Assembly (NCBI RefSeq): GCF_003977615.1
Contig: NZ_RYZR01000006.1
Coordinates: 558,001-622,000, forward strand
Origin: Dyella dinghuensis
Lineage (GTDB): Bacteria > Pseudomonadota > Gammaproteobacteria > Xanthomonadales > Rhodanobacteraceae
Direction of reading: 5' to 3'
Length of the DNA: 64,000 bases
Positions 23,447 through 37,686 of the stretch are shown here, piece after piece. The translations under genes were made by a program, and so were the position numbers. The first letter of the stretch is position 1, and each line of letters opens with the position of its first letter. A model generated the notes under the pieces. That model did no database searches and was not told the origin of the DNA. It saw only the letters and a list, made by a program, of their open reading frames with translations.

Positions 23447-24946
23447 GTGACTGCACCTGCACAACCGGTCGATGCGTTCGATCTGGTGATTTTCGGCGGT
23501 ACCGGCGACCTGGCCGTCCGCAAACTCCTCCCTGCCCTGTTCCACCGTTATGTCGACGGCCAGATCCCGGACGGCACCCGTATCATCGGCGTCGCGCGCG
23601 AAGCGCTGGACGATGAAGGCTATCGTCAGCAGATCACTGCCGGTCTCAACGGTGCGGCGGCCCAGAATCCGGAGAAGTTCAAAGCCTTCCTCAAGCTGGT
23701 GACCTACCGGCCGCTGGATGCGCGCAAGGACGAGGGCTGGGACGAATTCGCCAAGCTCATCGGCCAGCAGCCCGATCACGTGCGTGTGTTCTATCTATCC
23801 ACGTCGCCGGATTTGTTCGTCGACATCTGCCGCCGCCTCGGTCACTACGGCCTCAACAAGGGCGAATCGCGCGTCGTGATGGAAAAGCCGATCGGCCGCG
23901 ATCTGGCCAGCGCCAACCGCATCAACGACGACGTTGGCAGCGTCTTCAACGAATCGCAGACCTTCCGCATCGATCATTACCTCGGCAAGGAAACGGTGCA
24001 GAACCTGCTCGCGCTGCGTTTCGGCAACGCGCTGTTCGAACCGCTGTGGAATGCCGAGCACATCGATCACGTGCAGATCACCGTCGCCGAAACGCTCGGC
24101 GTCGGACGCCGCGGTTCGTATTACGACAATGCCGGTGCGTTGCGCGACATGGTGCAGAACCACATGTTGCAGCTGCTTTGCATGGTGGCGATGGAACCGC
24201 CGTCATCGCTGTCGCCCGACGCGGTGCGCGATGAAAAGTTGAAGGTGCTGCATTCGCTCAAGCCGATCAACGACGAAAACGCCGCGCAACTCACCGTGCG
24301 TGGCCAGTATCGCGCCGGTGCTACCGAAGGGCAGAGCGTCAAGGGCTACATCGACGAACTCAACGAAGACAGCAAGAACAAGATCGAAAAGTCCCAGACC
24401 GAAACCTTCGTCGCGCTGAAAGCGGAAATCGGCAACTGGCGTTGGGCTGGCGTACCTTTCTATCTGCGTACCGGCAAGCGATTGGCCGAACGCGTGTCGG
24501 AAATTGTGGTGGCGTTCAAACCCGTTCCGCATTCCATCTTCCATCCGTCGGCCGGTCCGTTGGCGCAGAACCGTCTGGTGCTTCGTTTGCAACCCGACGA
24601 AGGCGTGAAGCTGTGGTTGACGATCAAACACCCGGGTCCGGGCGGTTTGCGTCTGCGGCATGTGCCGCTCGACATGAGCTTTGCCGAAGCCTTCGGCGTG
24701 CAGCAGTCCGATGCGTATGAGCGCTTGATCCTCGACGTCGTGCGCGGCAATCCCACGCTGTTCATGCGCCGCGACGAAGTGGAAGCAGCATGGCGTTGGG
24801 CCGGCCCGATCCTGGCCGCATGGGAAGACAGTGGCGAATCGCCGCGTCCGTATACCGCCGGTACGTGGGGGCCCAGCGCTTCCGTCGCATTGATCGAACG
24901 CGACGGCCGCACCTGGAACGAAGACAACGAGGACAACAACGAGTGA
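23447..24946 (+). CDS. zwf: Glucose-6-phosphate 1-dehydrogenase
   Basis: 499 residues, the normal length. It oxidises glucose-6-phosphate to 6-phosphogluconolactone with NAD(P)+, the entry step to both the Entner-Doudoroff and oxidative pentose phosphate routes; cytoplasmic. The dinucleotide-binding loop is FGGTGDLAVRKLLPALF near the N terminus and the substrate/active-site motif RIDHYLGKE lies near residue 174. Translation starts at GTG 23447 with GAGGTGAG upstream. The stop overlaps the pgl start by 4 bp (GTGA), so the two are translationally coupled. It is the first gene of zwf-pgl-edd-eda. Confidence 0.97.
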   Translation: MTAPAQPVDAFDLVIFGGTGDLAVRKLLPALFHRYVDGQIPDGTRIIGVAREALDDEGYRQQITAGLNGAAAQNPEKFKAFLKLVTYRPLDARKDEGWDEFAKLIGQQPDHVRVFYLSTSPDLFVDICRRLGHYGLNKGESRVVMEKPIGRDLASANRINDDVGSVFNESQTFRIDHYLGKETVQNLLALRFGNALFEPLWNAEHIDHVQITVAETLGVGRRGSYYDNAGALRDMVQNHMLQLLCMVAMEPPSSLSPDAVRDEKLKVLHSLKPINDENAAQLTVRGQYRAGATEGQSVKGYIDELNEDSKNKIEKSQTETFVALKAEIGNWRWAGVPFYLRTGKRLAERVSEIVVAFKPVPHSIFHPSAGPLAQNRLVLRLQPDEGVKLWLTIKHPGPGGLRLRHVPLDMSFAEAFGVQQSDAYERLILDVVRGNPTLFMRRDEVEAAWRWAGPILAAWEDSGESPRPYTAGTWGPSASVALIERDGRTWNEDNEDNNE

Positions 24947-25638
24947 CTGCGCAAGCCCCCCTGCACGCGTTCGACGATGGCCAGGCGCTGGCGACGGCGC
25001 TGGCAGCGCGCCTCGCCGAGGGTTTGCGCAACGCCATCGACGCACGCGGCGAGGCAACCATCGCCGTATCGGGTGGCAACACACCGAAGCGCTTGTTCGA
25101 CCGGCTGTCGCACGAGGTGCTGGATTGGTCGCGCGTCACGGTAACGCTGGTCGACGAGCGCTGGGTGCCCGACACGGACGAGCGTTCCAATGCACGCCTG
25201 GTGGAATCGCTGCTGCTGCGTCACAACGCGGCAGACGCGCAGTTTGTGCCGTTGTACGCGGAAGCGGCGACACCGGAAGCTGGCATCGCGCAAGTGCGCA
25301 CGCGCATCGGCACGATGAAACTTCCGTTCGATGTCGTCGTACTCGGCATGGGGCCGGATGGACACACCGCTTCGTTTTTTCCTGGTGGTGATCGTCTGGG
25401 CGAGGCGCTCGATCCGACGAACACCGCCGAAGTGTTGCCCATGCGCGCACCGAATGCCGGAGAGCCGCGCATCACGTTCACGCTCTCCGTCTTGCTGAAA
25501 GCGCGCTCGTTGTATTTGCACATCGAAGGTGCGGACAAGCGCGTGCTGCTCGAACAGGCCGAACAACCGGATAGTTCGTTGCCCATCGCCAGCGTGTTGC
25601 ATCGCGCACGTCAGCTGGAAATCTATTGGTGTCCGTAA
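24943..25638 (+). CDS. pgl: 6-phosphogluconolactonase
   Basis: A 231-residue cytoplasmic enzyme (NagB/Pgl fold) that hydrolyses 6-phosphogluconolactone to 6-phosphogluconate. Visible motifs are AVSGGNTP, VDERWVPDTDERSNARL and GMGPDGHTASFFPG, all characteristic. The GTG at 24943, overlapping the zwf stop, is chosen over longer upstream frames because it gives the correct N terminus and normal length. A 163-bp gap to edd follows, in which I see no gene; an internal promoter there is possible. Confidence 0.96.
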   Translation: MTAQAPLHAFDDGQALATALAARLAEGLRNAIDARGEATIAVSGGNTPKRLFDRLSHEVLDWSRVTVTLVDERWVPDTDERSNARLVESLLLRHNAADAQFVPLYAEAATPEAGIAQVRTRIGTMKLPFDVVVLGMGPDGHTASFFPGGDRLGEALDPTNTAEVLPMRAPNAGEPRITFTLSVLLKARSLYLHIEGADKRVLLEQAEQPDSSLPIASVLHRARQLEIYWCP

Positions 25639-25801
25639 TGCGTCTTGTTCTACCTCACGCCGATTCGTTCTTTGCGCATAGCAAGGTAAGACAGCGGGGG
25701 CAGGCGCGATGCGTACCGGAAACACCGAATAACCGTCACTCAATCTCCCCCATCTCAGCGGGGAGCGAAGACCTGCCGCGCGTCAGCGGCTGGAGTGGAA
25801 C

Positions 25802-27613
25802 ATGAGTTTGCATCCCGTTGTTGCCGAAGTTACCGAGCGTATTCGCGAACGCAGCCGCGACACGCGCGCCGCCTATCTGGATCGCATTCAAAGCGCCGTG
25901 GTACAGGGTACGCACCGTGCGCGCCTTTCCTGCGGAAACATCGCGCATGGTTTTGCGGCCTGCGGCGAGCACGACAAGACAGCGTTGCGCGATGGCCATG
26001 CGCCGAATATCGGCATCGTCACCGCGTACAACGACATGCTGTCGGCGCATCAACCGTATGAGCGTTACCCGGCGCTGATTCGCGAGATCGCGCGCAACTC
26101 CGGCTTCACCGCGCAGGTTGCCGGTGGTGTCCCGGCGATGTGCGACGGTGTCACGCAGGGGCGTTCCGGCATGGAGCTTTCGCTGTTCTCGCGCGATCTG
26201 ATCGCAATGGCCACCGCTGTCGCGTTGTCGCACGACATGTTCGACGGCGTGCTCTATCTGGGCATCTGCGACAAGATCGTGCCGGGCCTGCTGATCGGCG
26301 CGCTCAGCTTCGGTCATCTGCCGGGAGTTTTCGTGCCCAGCGGTCCGATGCCCAGCGGCATCAGCAACGAACAGAAGTCGAAAGTGCGTCAGGCCTATAC
26401 CGAAGGCAAAGCCAGCCGTGCCGAGTTGCTGGAAGTGGAGGCCGGCTCCTATCACGCACCGGGCACCTGTACGTTCTACGGCACCGCGAACTCCAATCAG
26501 ATGCTGATGGAGATCATGGGCCTGCATCTGCCCGGCGCAAGTTTTGTCGCACCGGATACGCCGCTGCGCGATGCGCTGACTGCCGAAGCCGTGCGCCGCA
26601 GCGCAGCGCTGAGCAAGTCGGGTGAAGACTTGCCCGTCGGTCACATCATCGACGAGCGTGCCATCGTCAACGGCGTGATCGGTTTGCACGCGACAGGTGG
26701 CTCCACCAATCACCTGCTGCATCTGGTTGCGATTGCGCAGGCGGCGGGCATTGCGCTGCGCTGGGAAGATTTCGATGCGTTGTCGTCGGTGATCCCGTTG
26801 CTGGCGCGCGTGTATCCGAATGGCTACGCCGACGTGAATCAGTTCCATGAAGCCGGCGGCATGGGCTTCCTGATCGATCAATTGTTGAGCGCTGGTCTGT
26901 TGCACGGCGATGCGCGGACGGTTGCGGGCACGACGCTCGCCGATTACGCAAAGGTTCCCTCGCTCGATGCATCCGGCAAGCTGGTCTGGACGCCGGTATC
27001 GAAGGAGAGCGGCAATCGCGGCGTGTTGCGCAGCATGGCCGAGCCGTTCCGTGTCGACGGCGGGTTGCGTATGGTTCACGGCAACATCGGACGCGCTGTG
27101 ATCAAGGTGTCGTCCGTGCCGGATGATCGTCTCGTTATCGAGGCACCGGCTGTCGTGTTCCACGATCAGGACGAGATCAAGCGCGCTTTCGACCGCGGCG
27201 AACTCAATCGCGATTTTATCGCCGTCGTGCGCTTCCAGGGCCCGCGCGCGAATGGCATGCCGGAGCTGCACAAACTGACGCCGCCGCTCGCCGTGTTGCA
27301 GGATCGCGGTTATCGCATCGCGCTCGTTACCGACGGACGCATGTCGGGTGCGAGCGGGCGCGTGCCCGCAGCGATCCACGTGACGCCGGAAGCGGACGAT
27401 GGCGGCGCGATTGCGAAGATTCGCGATGGCGACATCATCCGTCTGGATGCCCAGCACGGAACGCTCGATGTGCTGGTCGATGCTGCGGAATTTGCCGAAC
27501 GCGCGCCTGCCATTGGCGATCTTTCCACGCATCAGCACGGTATGGGCCGCGAACTCTTCAGCATGTTCCGCCGCAATGCCATGCCCGCAGATCTTGGCGC
27601 TGGCGTGCTTTAA
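25802..27613 (+). CDS. edd: Phosphogluconate dehydratase
   Basis: 603 residues. It dehydrates 6-phosphogluconate to 2-keto-3-deoxy-6-phosphogluconate, the first dedicated Entner-Doudoroff step, in the cytoplasm. It belongs to the IlvD/Edd family of Fe-S dehydratases; cluster-ligand cysteines are expected in [11 protein letters not shown] and [12 protein letters not shown]. The family segments [21 protein letters not shown] and [19 protein letters not shown] are present. Translation begins at ATG 25802 with GGAGTGGAAC just before it. A long open frame on the opposite strand here is only a shadow of the high-GC codon pattern. Confidence 0.97.
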   Translation: MSLHPVVAEVTERIRERSRDTRAAYLDRIQSAVVQGTHRARLSCGNIAHGFAACGEHDKTALRDGHAPNIGIVTAYNDMLSAHQPYERYPALIREIARNSGFTAQVAGGVPAMCDGVTQGRSGMELSLFSRDLIAMATAVALSHDMFDGVLYLGICDKIVPGLLIGALSFGHLPGVFVPSGPMPSGISNEQKSKVRQAYTEGKASRAELLEVEAGSYHAPGTCTFYGTANSNQMLMEIMGLHLPGASFVAPDTPLRDALTAEAVRRSAALSKSGEDLPVGHIIDERAIVNGVIGLHATGGSTNHLLHLVAIAQAAGIALRWEDFDALSSVIPLLARVYPNGYADVNQFHEAGGMGFLIDQLLSAGLLHGDARTVAGTTLADYAKVPSLDASGKLVWTPVSKESGNRGVLRSMAEPFRVDGGLRMVHGNIGRAVIKVSSVPDDRLVIEAPAVVFHDQDEIKRAFDRGELNRDFIAVVRFQGPRANGMPELHKLTPPLAVLQDRGYRIALVTDGRMSGASGRVPAAIHVTPEADDGGAIAKIRDGDIIRLDAQHGTLDVLVDAAEFAERAPAIGDLSTHQHGMGRELFSMFRRNAMPADLGAGVL

Positions 27614-27631
27614 CTGAATCACGGGATACGC

Positions 27632-28291
27632 ATGAACATCGAAGCAAAACAAAAACAAGTTGAAGCCACGATGCGTCTGGCCCCGGTGATCCCCGTGGTG
27701 ATCATCGACGACGCCCGCCATGCCGTGCCGATGGCGCGTGCTTTAGTGGCAGGCGGCGTGCCTGCTATCGAAGTCACGTTGCGCACGCCTGCAGCGCTCG
27801 ATGCGATACGCGCCATTGCCGCCGAAGTAGAAGGTGCCGTCGTCGGCGTCGGCACCGTGCTGACCGCCAAAGACTTGCATGATGCCGAACAAGCTGGCGC
27901 GCGCTTTGCCGTATCGCCAGGTGTGTCTCCCAATCTTCTTTCTGCAGCGGAAGACAGCGCATTGCCGCTGTTGCCGGGCGTCGCCACTGCGAGCGAAGCG
28001 ATGAAACTGCTCGAACGCGGCTATCGTCATCTGAAATTTTTCCCCGCGGTTCCAGCCGGTGGCACCAAGTTGCTCGGCGCATGGGCCAGTCCGCTTCCGC
28101 AGTTGCGCTTCTGCCCCACGGGCGGCATTTCGCTGACCAGCGCGCCGGATTTCCTTGCGCTCTCGAACGTCCTCTGCGTCGGCGGCTCCTGGCTGACGCC
28201 GAAGGACAAATTCATGAGCGGCGATTGGGAAGGTATCGAGCAGCTCGCACGCGAAGCTGCATTGCTCCGCGGCGTTGTTGCCAACGCATAA
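27632..28291 (+). CDS. eda: KDPG aldolase
   Basis: 219 residues. It cleaves 2-keto-3-deoxy-6-phosphogluconate into pyruvate and glyceraldehyde-3-phosphate, completing the pathway encoded by this operon. The Schiff-base lysine lies in HLKFFPA and the catalytic Glu in AIEVTLRT; GVGTVLT and CPTGGI are further family motifs. It starts 18 bp after edd. No glucokinase gene is in the cluster, so glucose must be phosphorylated by a gene elsewhere. Confidence 0.96.
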   Translation: MNIEAKQKQVEATMRLAPVIPVVIIDDARHAVPMARALVAGGVPAIEVTLRTPAALDAIRAIAAEVEGAVVGVGTVLTAKDLHDAEQAGARFAVSPGVSPNLLSAAEDSALPLLPGVATASEAMKLLERGYRHLKFFPAVPAGGTKLLGAWASPLPQLRFCPTGGISLTSAPDFLALSNVLCVGGSWLTPKDKFMSGDWEGIEQLAREAALLRGVVANA

Positions 28292-28307
28292 CCGGCACAT
28301 GCATAGA

Positions 28308-28395
28308 ACCCTTCTCCCTATGGGAGCACGCGGAGAGGGCACATGGATGTGCCCGCTTTGAGGAGCGAGGAAGGTGCCGGCACGCGGATGAGGGT
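28308..28395. repeat. Decayed palindromic (REP-like) sequence
   Basis: CCCTTCTCCC...GAGAGGG and GATGAGGGT resemble the GC-rich palindromes found elsewhere in this window, but the arms no longer match well. It contains a perfect hairpin GGGCACAT-GG-ATGTGCCC (28337-28354), which could serve as terminator for the zwf-pgl-edd-eda transcript. The rest of the gap to 28536 shows nothing recognisable. Confidence 0.45.
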
Positions 28396-28535
28396 ACGAC
28401 CGAAGCCGCGCGATAAATCTCGCCACGCCCGCGCATTCCCATCGTGACGTGACTTCTGGGCTGTGAAACCCACCCCCTCGCATCCCTATCCTGAGCGGTC
28501 GGCACATCACGCCAGTAAACGGGGTTCATACGTCC

Positions 28536-30116
28536 ATGCGCAAGCTTCCGCTCGCTATCGCCCTTGCGGCACTTCTTCTCGGCACCGCTTCCGCCGCAGA
28601 CAAAAAAGACAAATCGGCACCGGACGATCAAAAACCCGAAGCGGCGCTTCTGAAGCCACAGGCCTCCACCAGCGAAAGCTCCGTCTCCGTCGAAGGCAAG
28701 CGCATTTCGTACAAGGCGGTTGCAGGCACGATCGTGCTGCACGGCAAGGGCGATAAGGAAAACGAGCCCACGGCGAGCCTTTTCTACGTCGCCTACTTCA
28801 AGAAAGGCGCGGACGCGGCGAAACGTCCCATCACCTTTATCTACAACGGCGGTCCGGGTTCGGCCACGGTGTGGTTGCACATGGGTGCTTTCGGTCCACG
28901 CCGTGTCGTCACCAGTGACGACAGCCATACGCCCGCCGCGCCGTACCAGTTGGTCAACAACGACTACAGCCTGCTCGATGCATCCGACCTGGTTTTCATC
29001 GACGCGCCCGGCGCAGGTTTTAGCCGTCTGATTGCCAACGATCCTGATGCATCCAAGCGCGAGGGCCAGATGGGGGATCGTCGCAAGGAACTGTATAGCG
29101 TCGATGGCGACGGACATGCCTTCGCGCAATTCATCACGCAATTCCTCTCGCGCTATGGCCGCTGGAATTCACCCAAATATCTGTTCGGCGAAAGCTACGG
29201 CACGACGCGTTCGGCCGTGGTCGCCAACGATCTGGAAAACGAAGACAGCGTCGATCTCAACGGCGTGATCCTGCTGTCGCAGATCCTCAATTTCGACACC
29301 AGCGTCGATGGCGCCGATCAGAATCCGGGCATCGACCTGCCCTACGAGCTGGCGCTTCCTACCTACGCCGCTACGGCTTACTACCACCACAAGCTGCCGC
29401 AGCAGCCGGGCGATCTTGAGCCGTTCCTGCAGGAAGTGGAGCAGTTCGCGTTGGGTGAATATGCGCAGGCGCTGATGCAAGGTTCGCGGCTCGACGATGC
29501 ACGCAAGCAAGCGGTCGCGGAGAAACTGCATCAATACACGGGTTTGTCCGTGTCGTATTTGATGAAAGCAAACCTGCGCGTGACGGGCGGCATGTTCGAA
29601 CACGAATTGCAGAGCGACACCGATGACACCACCGGTCGCCTGGATACGCGTTTCTCAGGTCCGTCGCTCGATCCGCTGAGCAAGGAAGCGGAATACGACC
29701 CGCAATCGTCCGCGATCAGCTCTGCGTATATCGCCGCGTTCAACGACTACGTACGCAAGGATCTCAAATTCGGTCAGGATTTGAATTACCGCGAATTTGC
29801 CGACGTCAAGGAATGGATCTTCAAGCACAACGACCACGACGGCGCCGTCAACGTGATGCCGGACCTAGCCATGGCCATGAAGACCAACCCCAATCTAAAG
29901 GTGTTCCTCAACGGCGGTTATTACGACCTCGCGACGCCGTTCTTCGCGGCGGACTACGAAATGCACCACATTCCTGTGCAGCCGCAGCTGATGAACAACG
30001 TGAGCTATGCGTGGTATCCGTCCGGCCACATGGTCTACGCGCATGAGGCCTCGCTGAAGCTTCTGCACGACAACGTAGCTCATTTCATCGAACAGACGGA
30101 TAATGTGAAGCACTAA
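28536..30116 (+). CDS. Secreted S10 family serine peptidase (carboxypeptidase)
   Basis: 526 residues. A signal peptide is clear (MRKLPLAIALAALLLGTASA), followed by a Lys/Asp-rich linker. The alpha/beta-hydrolase core has YNGGPGSATVWLH, the oxyanion-hole segment of S10 enzymes, the nucleophile elbow FGESYGT near residue 220, an Asp in NGGYYDLATP and a His in PSGHMVYAH, giving the complete Ser-Asp-His triad. It probably removes C-terminal residues from peptides in the periplasm or outside the cell. Bacterial S10 proteins are poorly characterised, so the substrate is open. A hairpin at 30135-30163 follows. Confidence 0.9.
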   Translation: MRKLPLAIALAALLLGTASAADKKDKSAPDDQKPEAALLKPQASTSESSVSVEGKRISYKAVAGTIVLHGKGDKENEPTASLFYVAYFKKGADAAKRPITFIYNGGPGSATVWLHMGAFGPRRVVTSDDSHTPAAPYQLVNNDYSLLDASDLVFIDAPGAGFSRLIANDPDASKREGQMGDRRKELYSVDGDGHAFAQFITQFLSRYGRWNSPKYLFGESYGTTRSAVVANDLENEDSVDLNGVILLSQILNFDTSVDGADQNPGIDLPYELALPTYAATAYYHHKLPQQPGDLEPFLQEVEQFALGEYAQALMQGSRLDDARKQAVAEKLHQYTGLSVSYLMKANLRVTGGMFEHELQSDTDDTTGRLDTRFSGPSLDPLSKEAEYDPQSSAISSAYIAAFNDYVRKDLKFGQDLNYREFADVKEWIFKHNDHDGAVNVMPDLAMAMKTNPNLKVFLNGGYYDLATPFFAADYEMHHIPVQPQLMNNVSYAWYPSGHMVYAHEASLKLLHDNVAHFIEQTDNVKH

Positions 30117-30134
30117 GCTTCCTGCAGCTTCCCG

Positions 30135-30163
30135 CCGCGATCCCACCCATGCCGGGATCGCGG
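30135..30163 (+). terminator. Hairpin after the S10 peptidase gene
   Basis: A perfect 10-bp stem CCGCGATCCC / GGGATCGCGG with a 9-nt loop begins 18 bp after the stop codon. No T-run follows. Confidence 0.5.
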
Positions 30164-30196
30164 CTCAAGCTGCCCGTCGTTGCGTTGGAGACCTTC

Positions 30197-30568
30197 ATGC
30201 GTGCCCTGATCGATCGCTACATTGACGCCTATAACCGCATGGACGTCGACGGCATGCTCGCAACGATGCACCGCGAGGTCACCTTCGAAAACTACACCGG
30301 TGGCGTACTCAGTGTGCGCACGCTGGGCGTCGAAGAGCTTCGCCATCTGGCGGAAAGTTCGCGACATCTGTTTCTGGCGCGACGCCAGACGATCACCGGC
30401 TATAGCGAAGCCGCGGGTGTCGCGCACGCGCAAATCGCGTTTGAAGGCACGTTCGCCATCGATCTACCCAATGGCGTGCGTGCAGGGCAGCGCATCGCCG
30501 TCAATGGTCGCAGCGAATTCAAGGAACTGGACGGGCTACTGATCTATATCGCCGATCACAGCGAGTGA
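30197..30568 (+). CDS. SnoaL-like / NTF2-fold protein
   Basis: 123 residues from ATG 30197, chosen because TTGGAG precedes it and the family N terminus (ALIDRYIDAYNRMDVDGMLATM) starts there; the frame also opens at 30149. The pattern of helix-rich N terminus, EVTFENYTGG, and a C-terminal sheet with GRSEFKELDGLL fits the NTF2/SnoaL fold, a small cone-shaped barrel used for many small-ligand enzymes and binding proteins. No specific reaction can be inferred. It ends 9 bp from the convergent reductase gene. Confidence 0.75.
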   Translation: MRALIDRYIDAYNRMDVDGMLATMHREVTFENYTGGVLSVRTLGVEELRHLAESSRHLFLARRQTITGYSEAAGVAHAQIAFEGTFAIDLPNGVRAGQRIAVNGRSEFKELDGLLIYIADHSE

Positions 30569-30577
30569 CCGCGCGGC

Positions 30578-31099
30578 TCAGATGACCACTTCATACTCGC
30601 TTTGCACGAGGCCGCTGGCGTAAGACCGCGTGGCGACGTGCCGTAGCGCGATGTCGTGGGGAATTGCGCCAAAGAGCGGAATGCCGGTACCGATCAGAAC
30701 GGGTACTCGTGTGACGATAAGGCGTTGAACGAGTCCCGCGCGCAAAAAACCCTGGATCGTGATTCCACCGTCGACATAAACGTGGCTGATGCCGCGAGCG
30801 GAAAGCGCCGATACGACTTCTTTCGGCGAAGCGGAAAGGTGTTCGACAATCGCTCCCGGCGGCGCTGGCGCAAGTGGGTGTGCACTCATGACGAAAACAG
30901 GTTTTTCGCCATACGGCCACTGGTCGAACGCCAACACCGTCTCGTACGTCTTGCGTCCGATCACCAACGCATCCACCGAGGCCATGAACTCCTCATAGCC
31001 GTGTGGTTCGCCACCGCCCGGCGGAAGAAAATCCAGCCCGCCATCTATGCGGGCCATGAATCCGTCGACACTCACTCCGACAAAGACAGAAGCTTTCAT
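30578..31099 (-). CDS. Dihydrofolate reductase-family (RibD C-terminal type) reductase
   Basis: 173 residues with the DHFR/RibD-C fold: VFVGVSVDGFMAR at the N terminus, ALVIGRKTYE, and VYVDGGITIQGFL, the nucleotide-binding glycine pair of this group. Proteins of this type are NAD(P)H-dependent reductases; they are not the housekeeping DHFR and their substrates are mostly unknown. It is the last gene of a leftward set starting with lhr or with the VOC genes (27 bp after the VOC stop). Confidence 0.88.
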   Translation of the reverse strand: MKASVFVGVSVDGFMARIDGGLDFLPPGGGEPHGYEEFMASVDALVIGRKTYETVLAFDQWPYGEKPVFVMSAHPLAPAPPGAIVEHLSASPKEVVSALSARGISHVYVDGGITIQGFLRAGLVQRLIVTRVPVLIGTGIPLFGAIPHDIALRHVATRSYASGLVQSEYEVVI

Positions 31100-31125
31100 C
31101 GCGTTTCTCCAGATGCGGATTCAAG

Positions 31126-31503
31126 CTATTCGTAAGTGCGAATTTCCAGCAGATGCTTATTCGGGTCGTAGAAGTAAAGCGTCGGCGCGGGGCCACGCGC
31201 ACCTGATTCTTCACCGGGACCTGTATTGGAACCTACCGAATCGAACGAACTTCCATAGGCAATGCGGGAAACCTTGATGCGACCGAAGATGGCGTCGAAG
31301 TCCTTGCGCGACACTGCAAATGCGTAGTGTTCCAAGCCAGGCGTTCCATAAGGCGCGAGTTGCAACTGGAAGTCAGGATTGACACGGACAACCGTAAACG
31401 GGCCGTCGCGGCCTTCCATCGCAAAACCCATGACTTGCGTGTAGAACGCCACGCTTGCTTCCAGATCGTTCACCTTCAGGATGATGTGATCGAGCACGGC
31501 CAT
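31126..31503 (-). CDS. VOC (glyoxalase/bleomycin-resistance fold) protein 1
   Basis: 125 residues from ATG 31503 (MAVLDHIILKVNDL), the typical family N terminus; the longer frame to 31668 overlaps the preceding gene and is rejected. HIILKV contains the first metal-ligand His, LEHYAFAV the second, and the C-terminal TLYFYDPNKHLLEIRTYE holds the metal-ligand Glu. This fits a metal-dependent glyoxalase-, dioxygenase- or fosfomycin-resistance-like protein. It starts 4 bp after the stop of VOC protein 2, so the pair is co-translated. Confidence 0.87.
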   Translation of the reverse strand: MAVLDHIILKVNDLEASVAFYTQVMGFAMEGRDGPFTVVRVNPDFQLQLAPYGTPGLEHYAFAVSRKDFDAIFGRIKVSRIAYGSSFDSVGSNTGPGEESGARGPAPTLYFYDPNKHLLEIRTYE

Positions 31504-31507
31504 GGCG

Positions 31508-31873
31508 CTATCGGACGTTGGCCGGATCGAAATGCGGATTCTCGATGACAGCGAATCGGTTCCCAAAAGGATCGACCACGGCTGCCACCTTGATACCTCC
31601 ACCAACCTCGGTAACAGGCTCAAGCGGTTTGGCACCGAGTTCGAGCAAGCGTGCATACGCCGCGGCAATATCCGCTACACCCCACAAAGGCTGCGGCCCG
31701 CTGGTGCCTGCCTGTGCATCGGGTACCAGCCCAAGCTCGAAGCCGCCCACCTGGAAACCCACGTAGAACGGTTCGTCGAAATACGGTTGCTGGTTCAAGA
31801 CCTGCGCGTACCACTGTTTGGCAGCGGCCAGATCGTTGGCGGGATAAATGGCGGTGCGCAAACCCAGAATCAT
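31508..31873 (-). CDS. VOC (glyoxalase fold) protein 2
   Basis: 121 residues from ATG 31873 (MILGLRTAIYPANDL), which matches related proteins and has GGAGAG upstream; a second ATG at 31900, also with a ribosome binding site (GAGGGG), would add 9 residues. The core is AKQWYAQVLNQQPYFDEPFYVGFQVGGFELGL and VVDPFGNRFAVIENP. This subgroup lacks the first-strand His of enzyme members and may bind small molecules rather than catalyse. It lies 61 bp downstream of lhr on the same strand. Confidence 0.87.
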   Translation of the reverse strand: MILGLRTAIYPANDLAAAKQWYAQVLNQQPYFDEPFYVGFQVGGFELGLVPDAQAGTSGPQPLWGVADIAAAYARLLELGAKPLEPVTEVGGGIKVAAVVDPFGNRFAVIENPHFDPANVR

Positions 31874-31934
31874 GCTGCTTTCTCTCCGATTCGTTTCCAT
31901 GGAACTATCCCCTCGCAAAATAGGCCGATGAGAA

Positions 31935-36419
<4,485 letters not shown>

Positions 36420-36535
36420 CGTCGATGTCCCGCCTTGGAGCGGGTGCGGTTCGTCGATCATACATAGGGCCTGTTGCCGCGCGGTAAAGGCCTTCCCCTG
36501 GACTTCCGGTGGCCTGCCGACAGCTTCGGCAGCGG

Positions 36536-36556
36536 CTGTCTCATACGGTGAGACAG
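36536..36556 (-). terminator. Hairpin between araC-type gene and lhr
   Basis: A perfect 8-bp stem CTGTCTCA / TGAGACAG with a 5-nt loop lies 44 bp past the regulator stop codon and 117 bp before the lhr start. No T-run follows, so termination is tentative. Confidence 0.4.
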
Positions 36557-36599
36557 ACCTGTTTCACCGGGAATAACCACTATTTCCGCCCTGCCCTCA

Positions 36600-37409
36600 T
36601 CAAACGGCGCGCTGACCGAAGTAGCGGGCAGGCGAGTCGCCGAAACTGCGGCGGAACATGGCGATGAAGGCGCTGGTGCTGGCGTAGCCCAGTCCATCCG
36701 CGACGGCGGCAACCGGTGTGCCGTCGGCGAGTTGTTCGAGTCCGCGAGTGAGCCGCGCTTGCTGCCGCCATTGCGCAAAACTGAGCGCAGTTTCCGCGCG
36801 GAACAGGCGGCTGAGCGTGCGTGGCGATAAACCGGCCCACGAAGCCCATTCTTCAAGACTGCGGTTGTCTTGCGGGTTTTCCATGACGGCATGCGCGATA
36901 CGCAGGAGCCGCCGGTCGACGGGCATCGGCAAATGCAGTGGTTCGCGCGTCGCGATGCGCATTTCATCGATCAGCACGCCAAGGATGCGTTCCTGTTGCT
37001 CGTCCAGTTCGGCATCCCAAGGCCAGGAGCTGGCGCGATGGACAAGCTCGCGCATCAAGGAACTCACGCCAATCACCGCCGGATGATCGGGCATGCAGCG
37101 GCTGATTTCCGGTGTCATGAAGACACCCCAGCCGCTCATCACGCCGCTGAGGGTGACGGTGTGCATTTCGCCGGGTGGCATCCAGCCGGCGCGATGCGGC
37201 GGCAGCAGCCACGAGCCGCGCTCCGTATGCACATGAACCAGACCGCTTTCCACACACCAGAGCTGGCCGCGTATATGGCTATGCCAATCGTATTTGTGCG
37301 TCTTCTGGCTGTACTCGCTGGTGGCTTCGCCTTCGTCCCAGTAGGCGATGACGGGCTGTCCGTCAGCCCGCTCTATGAACTTGTGGAATTCCTCATCGGA
37401 TTGCGACAT
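36600..37409 (-). CDS. AraC family regulator with cupin sensor
   Basis: 269 residues from ATG 37409; the only longer start is a TTG at 37436. The N-terminal half is a cupin-like sensor (HSHIRGQLWCVESG, WLLPPHRAGWMPPGEMH). The C-terminal ~100 residues hold two AraC helix-turn-helix motifs, LEEWASWAGLSPRTLSRLF and AAVADGLGYASTSAFIAMF, ending SPARYFGQRAV. This arrangement matches small AraC regulators that often control adjacent efflux or metabolic genes. Its target is not evident, since lhr downstream is an unlikely one and the gene on the other side is divergent and uncharacterised. Confidence 0.9.
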   Translation of the reverse strand: MSQSDEEFHKFIERADGQPVIAYWDEGEATSEYSQKTHKYDWHSHIRGQLWCVESGLVHVHTERGSWLLPPHRAGWMPPGEMHTVTLSGVMSGWGVFMTPEISRCMPDHPAVIGVSSLMRELVHRASSWPWDAELDEQQERILGVLIDEMRIATREPLHLPMPVDRRLLRIAHAVMENPQDNRSLEEWASWAGLSPRTLSRLFRAETALSFAQWRQQARLTRGLEQLADGTPVAAVADGLGYASTSAFIAMFRRSFGDSPARYFGQRAV

Positions 37410-37686
37410 GGCCGGTTCTCGACATTTTTTGGCCAAATAACGTTATCAGCTTATCGCCGATTTTGCTTAATCTTTCAGCAATCCGGTGGTTAAGCCGGAT
37501 CCCCACGCCGCTGCCGCCGCTCGCGGACCCTTGCCAAGCCCAGGTCGGAGGGACCCGCGCAATTTCTTTTTTTGCGCGAACCGAAACCTGGATGTCTATG
37601 TCTGTCTTTCACGGTCCCTCCCGTTCGTTCGTCTTTTAGAGCGACATCCGTGATCCCCTGCAACACACAGAACAAGGAATAAGGCT

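Noticed and set aside
25736-27721. 661-codon open frame antisense to edd
   Set aside because: It mirrors the edd coding frame, is rich in Arg/His/Ala as GC-rich shadow frames are, and has no domain or ribosome binding site.
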